From: Candidatus Enterococcus ferrettii
GTDB lineage: Bacteria; Bacillota; Bacilli; Lactobacillales; Enterococcaceae
Length of the DNA: 64,000 bases
Direction of reading: 5' to 3'
NCBI RefSeq assembly: GCF_017377655.1
Contig: NZ_JAFREL010000083.1
Coordinates: 20,721-84,720 of the forward strand
Below the pieces are notes generated by a model that saw only the letters and a program-made list of their open reading frames with translations, did not search any database and was not told the DNA's origin. Numbering within the stretch: position 1 is the stretch's first letter; each line of letters starts with the position of its first letter. Shown here in pieces: positions 37,408 through 48,861 of this stretch. The position numbers and the translations under genes are program-made.

Positions 37408-38109
37408 GTGAATTATGTAGAAGTCCAGCATGTGTCAAAACGTTATCAAATGGGAGAATCGGTCATCACAGCGAATGACGACCTATCCTTTAACATAGAA
37501 AAGGGAGAACTGGCAGTCATACTAGGTCCCAGTGGTGCCGGAAAATCAACTGTTCTGAATATTTTAGGTGGAATGGATGCACCCGATGAAGGAAAAATTT
37601 TAATCGACGGTACGGATATTGCTCAGTACAACGATAAACAATTGACCGCCTATCGTCGAGAAGACGTGGGTTTTGTTTTCCAATTTTATAATTTGGTACC
37701 AAACTTAACGACGAAAGAAAATGTGGAATTGGCCACGGAGGTTTCACCGAAAGCACTCGATCCAGAGGAAGTCTTAAAGCAGGTGGGATTGGATCATCGT
37801 CTAAACAACTTCCCCGCACAATTATCTGGCGGGGAACAGCAGCGAGTGTCGATTGCTCGAGCACTAGCTAAGAACCCGAAGCTGCTTTTGTGTGATGAGC
37901 CAACCGGGGCACTAGATTTTGAGACTGGGAAGCAGATTCTAAAGCTTTTGCAGAATGCCAGTCGAGTGCAAGGCAATACGGTCTTAATTATTACGCACAA
38001 TTCAGCTTTGGCGCCGATGGCCGATCGGGTCATCCGGATTAATGACGCCAAGGTTCGTTCGGTTGAGGTGAACAAAAATCCTATTTCAATCGATGAGATT
38101 ACGTGGTAG
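37408..38109 (+). CDS. ABC transporter ATP-binding protein (MacB/LolD type)
   Basis: 233 residues. Walker A GPSGAGKST, signature LSGGEQQR, Walker B LLLCDEPTGALD. The group works with FtsX-type permeases, moving lipids, peptides or antibiotics out or transmitting signals. The start is GTG 37408, preceded by GGAGG. The permease follows after nine bases. Confidence 0.92.
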   Translation: MNYVEVQHVSKRYQMGESVITANDDLSFNIEKGELAVILGPSGAGKSTVLNILGGMDAPDEGKILIDGTDIAQYNDKQLTAYRREDVGFVFQFYNLVPNLTTKENVELATEVSPKALDPEEVLKQVGLDHRLNNFPAQLSGGEQQRVSIARALAKNPKLLLCDEPTGALDFETGKQILKLLQNASRVQGNTVLIITHNSALAPMADRVIRINDAKVRSVEVNKNPISIDEITW

Positions 38110-38118
38110 GTGCTGTCG

Positions 38119-40785
38119 ATGAAAAATAAAACCTACTTAAAAGCCAGCCTGCGGGAAATTGCATACTCCAAGGGCCGCTTTATCGCGATCATTTTAATTA
38201 TTTTGCTGGGAACGATGCTGTTTGTAGGAATCAAGGCCGCGGGTCCCATTCTGAATTCTTCAGCCAGCCGCTATGTAGACAGTCACGAATTATCTGATTT
38301 GCAGGTGGTTTCCACTGGCGGATTAACCGAAGACGATTTAGCTGCAGCTAAAAAAGTGAAAGACGCCAATGTAGAGCCAGGGTACCAATTCTTTTATGCT
38401 GATCCAGATAAAAACGAAGTGGTTCAAGTCTTCTCCTACGATCCGCAGCAAAAGCAGAATCAATTAGTAGTAACTGAGGGTCGATTGCCCAAGACAGACA
38501 ACGAAGTCATTCTAGATACTAAAGCTAAAGACAATGGCTATAAGATTGGTGACACGTATAAAATCAATGATGCGGATCAATTGAAGGAAGCCAGCTATAA
38601 AATTGTCGGCTTTGCGAACTCGCCAATCTTCATCAGTACAGGGGAGCGGGGACTTTCCAATGTTGGCAATGGTCAAGTTGATTATTTTGCATATATACCA
38701 AAAGAGCAGTTTAAATCAGAGGTGTACGGTATTTTCTATCTGACCTTTGAGCAAACGAAGGATTTAGAAACCTATGACAGCGACTACGAAGATAAGGTGA
38801 AAGAAAAGAGTGAACAGCTGGAGACACTGTTTGCTGATCGACCGCAAGAGCGTTTAGCAGAAATCCAGTCGGAGGCGCAAGAAAAGCTGAACCCGGAAAA
38901 AACTAAAGTAGCCGATGGCTTAGCTGAATTAGAGCAAGCAGAAACCCAGCTGAGTCAACAAACGGCTTTTGCTTCACAGCTGCCGGTTGAGCAACGGGCC
39001 CAATTAGTCGCAGCTCAGGAGCAGCTAGCGGAAAATCGTCAGCAGCTGACGGAGGCCCAATCTAAAATTGAGGAACAGGAGCAAAGCTTGGCGGACATGA
39101 AGGAACCCAGCTACTCCTTCCACCAACGCTCAGATAATCCTGGCTTTCAGGAATATGGGGATTTGTCCGAACGAATTGCGGCAATTGCCAATGTTTTCCC
39201 CGTCTTCTTTTTCTTCATTGCGGCATTAATCACCTTTACCACTATGACCAGAATGGTAGAGGAAAACCGCCGGGAGATTGGCACTTTAAAAGCATTAGGC
39301 TACAGCAAGTTTGAAATCTCAAAAAAGTATTTTATCTATGCATTATCTGCTGCGGCGATTGGGATTTTATTGGGAAGTGTTATTGGAACAGAGGCTTTAC
39401 CACGAATTATTTTTGCTTTGTCTAGTGAACGATACAACTTCGATCAGGTCCATATTTACTATTTGCCTCGCCCGATTATTCAGGCGTCAATTGCTTTTGT
39501 GTTAGCTAGTCTGGGCTCGGCCTTACTAGTTTTAATGAAGGACTTGCGAGAAAAACCAGCGCAGCTGCTGCAGCCGAAAGCACCGAAACCGGGCAAACGG
39601 ATTTTCTTAGAGTATATCAAACCACTCTGGGCCCGACTGAGCTTTAATCAAAAGGTCAGCTATCGCAATCTGCTGCGCTATAAATCACGGATGGTCATGG
39701 CAATTATTGGTATTTCCGGTTGTGCCGGGTTGATGGTTGCTGGGGTAGGCTTGAAGGATTCATTAAGTTCAGTTACGGCTAAACAATTTGGCCCAATCAT
39801 TGATTATCAGGGAATCGTTACGCTATCCGATGATGCAGATAATCCAGCAGATCGGCAAGCAGTTGAAACGGTATTTGATCAAGAAGGACAGGTAACTGCC
39901 TCTCTGCCAAGCTTCAATGAAGCAATCGAAATTCGTCAAAGCGGACAAGGCACGCAGCAGCTAACCATGATGGTTCCTCAGAGCAGCAAGGATTTTGCTG
40001 ACTATGTCCATTTGAGGAATAGGGAAGAGAAAACAGTCAGGTTGGATGATCATGGTGCGGCTATCACTGAGAAGGTGGCGGAGCTCTTTGATTTAAAAGA
40101 AGGAGACAGTCTGACTATCTATGACAGTGAACAGCAGCCGATCAAGCTGAAGATTAGCCACATCGTAGAAAACTATCTTGGTAATTTCTTATATATGTCC
40201 AAGGATTACTATCAAACGATTACCGATGACAGTTATCAGCCCAATGCTTTTTTCCTGCAAACGAAAAGCATGAGTGAGAAACAGGAAAACCAGCTGTCTG
40301 AGGAGTTATTGACAAGTGAGAAAGTTGTAAATACCTCATTTGTTTCGCAACAAATTCAGACGCAAGAAGATTCCATGGCGAATCTGGATGCCATTGTACT
40401 GATTTTCGTGGTGTTGTCTGGTTTGTTAGCCTTTGTTGTATTGTATAACCTAACCAATATCAATGTTTCAGAGCGGATTCGTGAACTGTCGACGATTAAG
40501 GTGCTGGGCTTCTTTGACAAAGAGGTAACTATGTATATCTTCCGAGAAAACGTCATTTTTACACTGCTGGGAATTGTGGTGGGCTATGGTGTTGGCATCG
40601 TGCTGACAGCCTTTATTCTGCGGCAGGCTTCTATGGAAAATGTCATTTTTCCTTTAGTGATTCACTGGACAGCCTATGTAATTTCTGGTGGATTAACGAT
40701 TGTTTTCACGCTGATTGTCATGGCAGTTACGCATGTGAAGCTGAAGCATATCAACATGATTGACGCATTAAAATCGAATGAATAG
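38119..40785 (+). CDS. FtsX-type ABC transporter permease with large extracellular domain
   Basis: 888 residues. One helix near the N-terminus, a large extracytoplasmic part with a Gln/Glu-rich coiled coil (~residues 265-335), then three helices (~365-480), a second extracellular part and three C-terminal helices: two FtsX units in one chain. Such long permeases act in bacteriocin/antibiotic resistance or lipid handling. I start at ATG 38119 after TAGGTG. It pairs with the ATPase upstream and the divergent TetR. Confidence 0.88.
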   Translation: MKNKTYLKASLREIAYSKGRFIAIILIILLGTMLFVGIKAAGPILNSSASRYVDSHELSDLQVVSTGGLTEDDLAAAKKVKDANVEPGYQFFYADPDKNEVVQVFSYDPQQKQNQLVVTEGRLPKTDNEVILDTKAKDNGYKIGDTYKINDADQLKEASYKIVGFANSPIFISTGERGLSNVGNGQVDYFAYIPKEQFKSEVYGIFYLTFEQTKDLETYDSDYEDKVKEKSEQLETLFADRPQERLAEIQSEAQEKLNPEKTKVADGLAELEQAETQLSQQTAFASQLPVEQRAQLVAAQEQLAENRQQLTEAQSKIEEQEQSLADMKEPSYSFHQRSDNPGFQEYGDLSERIAAIANVFPVFFFFIAALITFTTMTRMVEENRREIGTLKALGYSKFEISKKYFIYALSAAAIGILLGSVIGTEALPRIIFALSSERYNFDQVHIYYLPRPIIQASIAFVLASLGSALLVLMKDLREKPAQLLQPKAPKPGKRIFLEYIKPLWARLSFNQKVSYRNLLRYKSRMVMAIIGISGCAGLMVAGVGLKDSLSSVTAKQFGPIIDYQGIVTLSDDADNPADRQAVETVFDQEGQVTASLPSFNEAIEIRQSGQGTQQLTMMVPQSSKDFADYVHLRNREEKTVRLDDHGAAITEKVAELFDLKEGDSLTIYDSEQQPIKLKISHIVENYLGNFLYMSKDYYQTITDDSYQPNAFFLQTKSMSEKQENQLSEELLTSEKVVNTSFVSQQIQTQEDSMANLDAIVLIFVVLSGLLAFVVLYNLTNINVSERIRELSTIKVLGFFDKEVTMYIFRENVIFTLLGIVVGYGVGIVLTAFILRQASMENVIFPLVIHWTAYVISGGLTIVFTLIVMAVTHVKLKHINMIDALKSNE

Positions 40786-40791
40786 TTTTTA

Positions 40792-40823
40792 CCGCTGTCT
40801 TTTACAGGCAGCGGGTTTTTTTT
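40792..40823 (+). terminator. Terminator after the FtsX-type transporter
   Basis: CCGCTGTCT / AGGCAGCGG stem, 5-base loop, nine T. Confidence 0.85.
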
Positions 40824-40913
40824 AGGTTGCAAATCAGCTGTTAGGGCATTTTGTGTGGGGGATTTTTGTTCCCATGGTATCATATTCGTAGGAGTAGAAA
40901 TGAGGAAATTTTT

Positions 40914-42224
40914 ATGAGAATTGTGATTATAGGAGGGTCCTTTGCGGGGATTCAGGCCGCAATAACCAGCCGTGAATATTATCCATTTGCTGACATTATT
41001 CTATTGGAAAAACAACCGGAGATAGGGTATATCCCTGGAAGCCTCTCCTTACTGCTGCAAGATAAGATCGCTGACTTGAATCAGCTGCATTGGATAACTC
41101 TTCAAAAATTAACCGTTGATTATCAAATAGATGTGCAATGCAACCAAACCGTGGTCGGACTGACAGACGAAGGCAGATTGCAAGTAGCAGCAAATGAAAT
41201 CGTTTCCTTCGATCGATTGATTATTGCCACCGGCTCGGGACAATTCTCTCGCTACGGTTCAACAGACGAAAGACCTGGCGCTAGAATTTTGCGCTTTAAA
41301 ACAAAGGGCGAAGCGCAGCAGCTATTAAACCAGCTGCCAGAAGCTCAAAAAGTTGCAGTGATTGGAGCTGGGCAAGTTGGGCTAGAGATAGCAGAAGGAT
41401 TACAGACTATAAACAAAGAAGTCCATCTGTTTGAAAGCAATCCGCAATTGCTCTTTCGTTATTTAGATAGTGAGATGACCCAACCGTTAGTTGAGGCTGT
41501 GCAAGCTGCTGGAGTACAGCTTCATTTGAATGCTTATGTGGAAGACTTGTTGGAAAAAAACGAGCAGGTATTGCTGACAGCTGCAGGTGAACAGACTGCC
41601 TTCGATCTGGTGTTGGTAGCGACTAACACTCGTCCCGATAACAGTTTATGGGAAAAAGCGCTGATTTTGAACGATGATGGGACTATTCAGGTTGATCGCT
41701 GGATGCAAACGAGCCGGACCAATGTTTTTGCGGTGGGAGATGCCATTCAAGTGAGCTTCCAGCCGACAGGTGAAGCGATGTATATTTCGTTAGTAAACAA
41801 TGCGATTCGCACAGCCAAGCTGGCTGCAGCGAATTTGAATGGCCCGAAAAAAGCTGATCCAGGAACCTTGCGAACAATTGGCAATTATTTATTTGATTAT
41901 TATGTAGGGAGTACTGGTTTAACTGAAAGTGAAGGAATTTTTTATCCCGGTACCTTGGAGACTCAGACTTTAGAACTGCCGGTTCATCTGTTTACTAAGG
42001 AAACACAGCGAATCAAAATGATTTTTGATCAAGAGACAAAGGAGCTGCTAGGTGCTCAGCTGTTAAGCAGAATGCCTGTATTGGAGACCCTTAATCGGTT
42101 GGCAGCGGCCATCCGGCTAAAGGAGACAAAAGAACAGCTGCTGCAAAGCGAGGAATATTTCCATCCGGCTTTGAACACCCCACAAACGCTCTTTGCCAGA
42201 ATTGAGGACCGCCATGAGGATTGA
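40914..42224 (+). CDS. FAD/NAD(P)-dependent oxidoreductase, NADH oxidase/CoA-disulfide reductase-like but without the redox Cys
   Basis: 436 residues of the Nox/Npr/CoADR flavoprotein family. FAD-binding IIGGSFAGIQAA, NAD-binding VAVIGAGQVGLEIAEGL, and NVFAVGDAIQV before a dimerisation domain. The peroxidatic/redox Cys of the family (around residue 42, in a CG motif) is replaced: the segment reads GYIPGSLS with Pro41. It therefore probably does not run the Cys-sulfenate chemistry. ATG 40914 follows GAGGAAA. Its end overlaps the Mga-like regulator by 11 bases. Confidence 0.85.
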   Translation: MRIVIIGGSFAGIQAAITSREYYPFADIILLEKQPEIGYIPGSLSLLLQDKIADLNQLHWITLQKLTVDYQIDVQCNQTVVGLTDEGRLQVAANEIVSFDRLIIATGSGQFSRYGSTDERPGARILRFKTKGEAQQLLNQLPEAQKVAVIGAGQVGLEIAEGLQTINKEVHLFESNPQLLFRYLDSEMTQPLVEAVQAAGVQLHLNAYVEDLLEKNEQVLLTAAGEQTAFDLVLVATNTRPDNSLWEKALILNDDGTIQVDRWMQTSRTNVFAVGDAIQVSFQPTGEAMYISLVNNAIRTAKLAAANLNGPKKADPGTLRTIGNYLFDYYVGSTGLTESEGIFYPGTLETQTLELPVHLFTKETQRIKMIFDQETKELLGAQLLSRMPVLETLNRLAAAIRLKETKEQLLQSEEYFHPALNTPQTLFARIEDRHED

Positions 42225-43680
42225 GCAGCTTCTAGACAAGAAGGAACAGCTGCAGCTGCTGATTTTACGCCAGTTAATTCTGCAGGGAGGGCAGTTTTCT
42301 GCAACCGAATTACGAAAAGAAGTAGGATTGTCGCGTAATGCTTTTGAGCAATATGTCAGTGATTTGGAATATGTTTGCCAAATTTCTAAGATTCCTTTAC
42401 GGCTCTTTTACGAGGGGACGGATTTAGTTCTCCATATTCCACCGGAACACAATCTGAATGATATTGTGGAACTATTTGTTGCGGACAGCATTAACTATCA
42501 AATTTTGGATTTTTTACTGCGGCATAAAGAATTTACCATCGTTCAATTGGTGAATGAACTGATGATTAGCGAGTCCTCAGTTTTTCGTAAAATTAAAGAG
42601 TTAAATCGTCTATTGGCCGAGTTTGGTCTGCAAATAAAAAATGGCCAGTTCTTGGGAGAGGAAGCACAAATTCGCTATTTTTATAATCAAGTTTATTCTT
42701 TTTTACCCAAGCGAATGCCAGAATACATGCAATTGACACCAGAAAATCAAAACTTTATTCGCGCGCTGGAGCAGGTGCTGGAAACGCACTTTTCTTGGGA
42801 AGCAGCCTATAAAATTTGTCGATGGATGGGGATTACTCGTAAACGATTGACCGCTAAAAAAACACAAACCAAGAAAACTCAAAAGCTGATGACCCCTTAT
42901 TTGGAAAATGTGCTGTACCAAAAAATTGATCATGTGGTGACACTGTATTTTAGCCGGACCTCTTTAGAAGTCACCCAGAGTGAAAGTCTGATCTTTTATG
43001 AGTTCTTTGTTTCTAATTATATGCTGGATGAAGATGAAGCCTATCGGTTTGAATTATTGCGCAGTAAGAAGCTGCCGACTGCGGTAGTGGATGTTTACGT
43101 AAGAGAGACCCTGCTCTTGCATTATCGCCCACGCCGACTGCCAATTGATATGGAAAAGAAGATTGGGTACCATCTAGCTCAGATACACAATGAAATCTAT
43201 TTTTTTCAAGGGAAAATCGAGCACTACCAACGGGACCAAATGCTAAACAAAGAAAAGCATTTGTTAGGCTCGGCCTTGAGCCAGCTGTTAGATCAGCTGA
43301 CAGATTTGGCGTTACAGCAGCTGAACCAGACTTTCGATAGCGAAAACACCTTGCATTTGTATCTTGCACAAAATTATGCCAGTGTGCTGTCCATGATTGA
43401 TTTCTATTTGCTGGACAATCTTCAAATTGGTCTTGATTTGACTGGTTCCTGGAAGGAGCCGCTTTACCAATTGCTAATCAGCGATTTGCGGCCGATTATC
43501 GGAATTCAAATTGAGGTGTATCAAGCCAACCGCAGCTACGATTTGATCCTCACAACGAAAACCCATCAGCTGGATTATTTGGAACAGCCGCTTATTTATC
43601 GACTCTCGGAGTTTGCTTCTGCTTATGATTTAAAGGAAATAAAAGCCTGTATTTACCGTTTAAAAAAGACAAAAGTTTAA
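42214..43680 (+). CDS. Mga-like / PRD-type transcriptional regulator
   Basis: 488 residues. Two N-terminal helix-turn-helix regions (FSATELRKEVGLSRNAFEQYV split: ELRKEVGLSRNAFEQ; and FTIVQLVNELMISESSVFRK split: LVNELMISESSVFRK) as in Mga, followed by helical PRD-like regions that may be phosphorylated by the PTS. ATG 42214 sits within the 3' end of the oxidoreductase gene (translational coupling). Directly upstream of glpK, so it may control the oxidoreductase or glycerol genes; that link is inference. Confidence 0.82.
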   Translation: MRIEQLLDKKEQLQLLILRQLILQGGQFSATELRKEVGLSRNAFEQYVSDLEYVCQISKIPLRLFYEGTDLVLHIPPEHNLNDIVELFVADSINYQILDFLLRHKEFTIVQLVNELMISESSVFRKIKELNRLLAEFGLQIKNGQFLGEEAQIRYFYNQVYSFLPKRMPEYMQLTPENQNFIRALEQVLETHFSWEAAYKICRWMGITRKRLTAKKTQTKKTQKLMTPYLENVLYQKIDHVVTLYFSRTSLEVTQSESLIFYEFFVSNYMLDEDEAYRFELLRSKKLPTAVVDVYVRETLLLHYRPRRLPIDMEKKIGYHLAQIHNEIYFFQGKIEHYQRDQMLNKEKHLLGSALSQLLDQLTDLALQQLNQTFDSENTLHLYLAQNYASVLSMIDFYLLDNLQIGLDLTGSWKEPLYQLLISDLRPIIGIQIEVYQANRSYDLILTTKTHQLDYLEQPLIYRLSEFASAYDLKEIKACIYRLKKTKV

Positions 43681-43686
43681 AAAAGA

Positions 43687-43722
43687 CTGCTGGATCAAAA
43701 TCCTTGATGCAGCAGCTATTTT
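43687..43722 (+). terminator. Terminator after the Mga-like gene
   Basis: CTGCTG-GATCAA and TTGAT-GCAGCAG stem followed by CTATTTTT. Confidence 0.65.
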
Positions 43723-43760
43723 TAAAGAAACTATCACAGAAAGTAAAAATTCGCTGGTTT

Positions 43761-43794
43761 TTGACAGTTTGTTTTTTTGAAAGCGTTGTATGAT
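43761..43794 (+). promoter_or_regulatory. glp promoter region with overlapping cre-like site
   Basis: TTGACA at 43761-43766 and TATGAT at 43789-43794 (spacing longer than ideal; TTGTAT at 43786 is an alternative). TGAAAGCGTT at 43778-43787 matches the left part of a cre site for CcpA. Confidence 0.45.
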
Positions 43795-43806
43795 AAACAC
43801 AGTTAA

Positions 43807-45339
<1,533 letters not shown>

Positions 45340-45357
45340 GGAAGGAAGCGTTAGACG

Positions 45358-47190
45358 ATGACATTTTCTATTCATACACGTAAAGAAACGATTCAAGCAA
45401 TGCAGCAGGAAGAGCTGGACTTGCTGATTATCGGTGGAGGGATTACTGGTGCCGGAGTGGCTTTACAAGCTGCTGCCTCTGGAGTAAAAACGGGTTTAAT
45501 CGAGATGCAGGATTTTGCAGAAGGAACCTCTTCACGCTCTACTAAGTTGGTTCATGGCGGCATCCGCTACTTGAAAAATTTCGATGTGGAGGTAGTGGCT
45601 GATACCGTTACTGAACGGGCGGTTATTCAAAGCGTTGCCCCCCATATTCCAAAACCCGATCCGATGCTGCTGCCAATTTATGACGATGAAGGTCCCACAA
45701 CGTATACGATGTTTTCAGTCAAAATAGCGATGGATCTTTATGACAAATTAGCCAACGTCACAGGCACCTCCTTTGAGAATTATGTAATTGATCCAGAGGA
45801 GGTTTTAAAAAGAGAACCCTACTTGAAAAAAGAAGGACTTCAAGGAGCCGGTGTGTATCTGGACTTTCGTAATAATGATGCGCGTTTGGTGATTGAAAAC
45901 ATCAAACAAGCAGCGGATGACGGGGGCTACATGGTCAGCAAGATGAAAGCGGTTGGATTTTTATACGAAGATCAAAAAATTGTCGGCGTAAAAGCCCGCG
46001 ATTTATTAACCGGCGAAACCATTGAAATTCGAGCAAAATTAGTTATTAATACCAGCGGTCCTTGGGTGGATAAGGTTCGCAATCTAAACTTTACCCGGGC
46101 AGTAGTTCCCAAAATGCGCCCGACAAAAGGTGTTCATTTAGTGGTGGATCGTAATAAGCTGCCTGTTCCACAGCCAACTTATTTTGATACAGGCAAGCAT
46201 GATGGACGGATGGTTTTTGCCATTCCAAGAGAAAACAAAACGTACTTTGGCACTACAGATACCGATTATAATGGTGACTTTGAGGATCCAAAGGTTACGC
46301 AAGAAGATGTTGATTACTTGCTGGATGTTATCAATCATCGCTATCCAGAAGCAAAGCTTACCTTGAATGATATCGAAGCCAGCTGGGCAGGTTTGCGCCC
46401 GCTGTTAATGGGCAATGCTGGTTCTGACTACAACGGCGGTGATAACGGATCGATTTCTGAAAAAAGCTTTGATGAAGTCATTGAGGTTGTGACACGTTAT
46501 AGAGCGGAAACGGCTTCTCGTGATGAAGTGGAGCATGTATTAAACCATTTAGAAAATAGTCGCAGTGAGAAAGAGCTGTCTCCTTCACAAGTATCTCGCG
46601 GAAGCTCGTTGGAGCGTGAGGAAGATGGACTCATTACCTTATCAGGTGGGAAAATCACCGATTATCGCAAGATGGCTGCTGGGGCGATGAAATTGATTCA
46701 ACAGCTGCTGAAAGACGAATACAACCAAGAGATAGAAGTCATTGATTCAAAACATTATCCCGTTTCTGGCGGTCACTTTGATCCAGCTAAGGTGGATGAA
46801 CACGTTGAAATGTTAACGAAGCAAGGGGTTTCTGCTGGTTTGCCAGAAGAGGAGGCTCGCTACATTGCTGATTTTTATGGAAGCAACGCGCAAGAAATCT
46901 TTAAGCGAGCACAAGAAGAACCCTTCCCAGGTTTGTCAGCTGCTGAGTCCGGCCGCTTACGCTATGCCTTGGAAGCAGAGTTGAGCTTGACGCCGGCGGA
47001 TTATTTGATGCGTCGCACCAACCATATTCTTTTTGAACGAGACACATTGGATAACCTGAAGCAGCCAGTTGTTGACGCGATGGCGGAGTATCTAGCTTGG
47101 GATGAAGCTGAAAAACAAAGACAGCAGCATGAATTGGATGCCGTAATCGCTGAGTCGGATTTGTCAGAATTGAAAGCGGGGATGAACTAG
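45358..47190 (+). CDS. glpO: Alpha-glycerophosphate oxidase
   Basis: FAD enzyme oxidising glycerol-3-phosphate to DHAP with O2, releasing H2O2. FAD motif LIIGGGITGAGVALQAA, then SSRSTKLVHGGIRYL. At 610 residues it has the extra loop region (~residues 355-405) of the Lactobacillales oxidase form, compared with GlpD dehydrogenases. Directly downstream of glpK and ending at the glpF start. Confidence 0.95.
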   Translation: MTFSIHTRKETIQAMQQEELDLLIIGGGITGAGVALQAAASGVKTGLIEMQDFAEGTSSRSTKLVHGGIRYLKNFDVEVVADTVTERAVIQSVAPHIPKPDPMLLPIYDDEGPTTYTMFSVKIAMDLYDKLANVTGTSFENYVIDPEEVLKREPYLKKEGLQGAGVYLDFRNNDARLVIENIKQAADDGGYMVSKMKAVGFLYEDQKIVGVKARDLLTGETIEIRAKLVINTSGPWVDKVRNLNFTRAVVPKMRPTKGVHLVVDRNKLPVPQPTYFDTGKHDGRMVFAIPRENKTYFGTTDTDYNGDFEDPKVTQEDVDYLLDVINHRYPEAKLTLNDIEASWAGLRPLLMGNAGSDYNGGDNGSISEKSFDEVIEVVTRYRAETASRDEVEHVLNHLENSRSEKELSPSQVSRGSSLEREEDGLITLSGGKITDYRKMAAGAMKLIQQLLKDEYNQEIEVIDSKHYPVSGGHFDPAKVDEHVEMLTKQGVSAGLPEEEARYIADFYGSNAQEIFKRAQEEPFPGLSAAESGRLRYALEAELSLTPADYLMRRTNHILFERDTLDNLKQPVVDAMAEYLAWDEAEKQRQQHELDAVIAESDLSELKAGMN

Positions 47191-47907
47191 ATGACAGGAG
47201 ATATGGCAGAAATTTTTGGTGAATTTATTGGAACGATGATTTTAATCGTTCTAGGCAGCGGTGTCTGTGCCGCAGTTAATTTGAACAAAAGCAAGGCACA
47301 GGGCTCCGGCTGGATTGTTATTGCATTTGGTTGGGCGATGGGGGTAGCGATGGCTGTTTACATTTCCGGCTTTATGGGACCTGCACACTTGAATCCGGCA
47401 GTTACTATAGCAATGGCGATGACCGGCAATTTAGAAGTAGGCTTGATTGTACCCTTTATTATCGCGCAAATGCTCGGAGCTATTGTAGGCGCAACGTTGA
47501 TTTGGTTGGCGTACCTACCCCATTGGGCTGTTACAGAGGACAAAGATGCCATTTTAGGCACTTTTGCCACAGCTCCTGCGATTCGCAACTATCCGGCCAA
47601 TTTAATGACTGAAATCTTAGGTACCTTTGTCCTGGTGTTAGGACTGTTAACCTTCACGCAAAATGAATTTGCAGGCGGTGTAAATGTCTTAGCTGTGGGT
47701 GGTTTAATCTTAGCTATCGGACTTTCATTAGGTGGACCAACGGGATACGCGATTAATCCAGCCCGGGATTTAGGACCACGGATTGCCCATGCGATTTTAC
47801 CGATTGCCAATAAAGGCGGCTCTGACTGGGCGTACTCATGGGTACCAATTGTCGGACCAATGATTGGCAGCGTGATCGCCGTATTGGTTTATCAAGTAAT
47901 GGTTTAA
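47191..47907 (+). CDS. glpF: Glycerol uptake facilitator
   Basis: Aquaglyceroporin, 238 residues, six helices and two half-helices with NPA motifs at 68-70 (HLNPAV) and 189-191 (INPARDLGPR). The Asp after the second NPA-Arg marks the glycerol-conducting subgroup. It begins immediately after the glpO stop. Confidence 0.95.
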   Translation: MTGDMAEIFGEFIGTMILIVLGSGVCAAVNLNKSKAQGSGWIVIAFGWAMGVAMAVYISGFMGPAHLNPAVTIAMAMTGNLEVGLIVPFIIAQMLGAIVGATLIWLAYLPHWAVTEDKDAILGTFATAPAIRNYPANLMTEILGTFVLVLGLLTFTQNEFAGGVNVLAVGGLILAIGLSLGGPTGYAINPARDLGPRIAHAILPIANKGGSDWAYSWVPIVGPMIGSVIAVLVYQVMV

Positions 47908-47910
47908 GTT

Positions 47911-47961
47911 AAAAAAACCTTGAGAGGCTGACTGTTGTCAAACCTCTTAAGGTTTTTTTTC
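47911..47961. terminator. Bidirectional terminator after glpF
   Basis: AAAAAACCTTGAGAGG pairs with CCTCTTAAGGTTTTTT (one G-U), with T-runs on both strands, between glpF and the convergent TetR gene. Confidence 0.85.
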
Positions 47962-48540
47962 TAACCCTTTTGTCAGCCAGTGAGACTTAAAACGAAAGTC
48001 CTCCACCAGCTCGGCTTCTGACCACTGATTAGCCAGCATATCCGTGAGAGAATCAATGACCAGCTTCATGGAAAAATACATGAAACTAATACTTTCCTCG
48101 ACAGAGTCAACCTCAAAAGAATTCTTTTCCAAAATTTCCTGCCACAAAGCCAGCCCGTGGCTCGCCTCATTGCGATAGGAAAACAGGTAGCTGTTTTGCG
48201 TTAAAAGCACGATTTCCTGGTAACGAAAATCTTCTTCCTCCAGCTTTGCAGCCAATAGCAGAAACTCTTCAATGCCTCGAAAAAAATCTCCTTCGTGATG
48301 AGTGATATACTCAATGATTTCACCATGAATCTTTCCAGCGTAATAATGAATCACATAATCATAGGCATCATTCAAATCCTCGAAATATTTATAGAAAATC
48401 CCGCGGGACATCTTCAAAGCAGCAACAATATCACTTACTTTCACCTGACTAACCGGTTTTTCATAAAAGATGGTTAAGAGCAGCTCGCGAATCTGCTGTT
48501 GCCGCTCAAGTGGCAGGTTATTAAAGGTCGATTTAGGCAA
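47947..48540 (-). CDS. TetR family regulator (candidate heme-responsive, HrtR/FhtR-like)
   Basis: 197 residues. HTH: VSDIVAALKMSRGIFYKYFEDL split as DIVAALKMSRGIFYKYF. Divergent from an HrtBA-like exporter. TTG 48540 is the likely start, six bases after AGGAGG. The palindrome at 48803-48821 resembles the L. lactis HrtR operator in its GACA/TGTC arms. A heme ligand is suggested only by this arrangement. Confidence 0.82.
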   Translation of the reverse strand: MPKSTFNNLPLERQQQIRELLLTIFYEKPVSQVKVSDIVAALKMSRGIFYKYFEDLNDAYDYVIHYYAGKIHGEIIEYITHHEGDFFRGIEEFLLLAAKLEEEDFRYQEIVLLTQNSYLFSYRNEASHGLALWQEILEKNSFEVDSVEESISFMYFSMKLVIDSLTDMLANQWSEAELVEDFRFKSHWLTKGLEKKP

Positions 48541-48802
48541 AGCAATTCCTCCTGACTTAGTCTATTCAGCGACTGTATCATACCACGATTTTCCCCATTC
48601 GACTCTTACAATCGATTCCCTGGTTAAACAAATCCAGTAAAATCAATGATTGATCAAGTCCTCAGAATGCATACCCTTCCAAATTAGCGTTGCTGACAAT
48701 AATGATCTTAGCAAGCCTGCTGGGAAAAAGTACCTGCATTCGAACCTAAAGGTGGGTGAGTTAACGTGGCCTTTCCTTGATATTATAGCACATGAGCAAA
48801 TC

Positions 48803-48821
48803 AAGTGACATTATGTCACTT
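48803..48821. promoter_or_regulatory. 19-bp perfect palindromic operator
   Basis: AAGTGACAT-T-ATGTCACTT, perfect arms of nine, 41 bases before the ABC permease start and just downstream of a TATTAT -10-like hexamer (48781 region). Strong candidate for the TetR binding site. The rest of 48541-48861 contains the TetR promoter (minus-strand TATGAT at 48582-48577) and no further gene that I can see. Confidence 0.75.
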
Positions 48822-48861
48822 TGAGAGTAAGATAGCAAAAGTAAAGGAGAGGATGACACCT

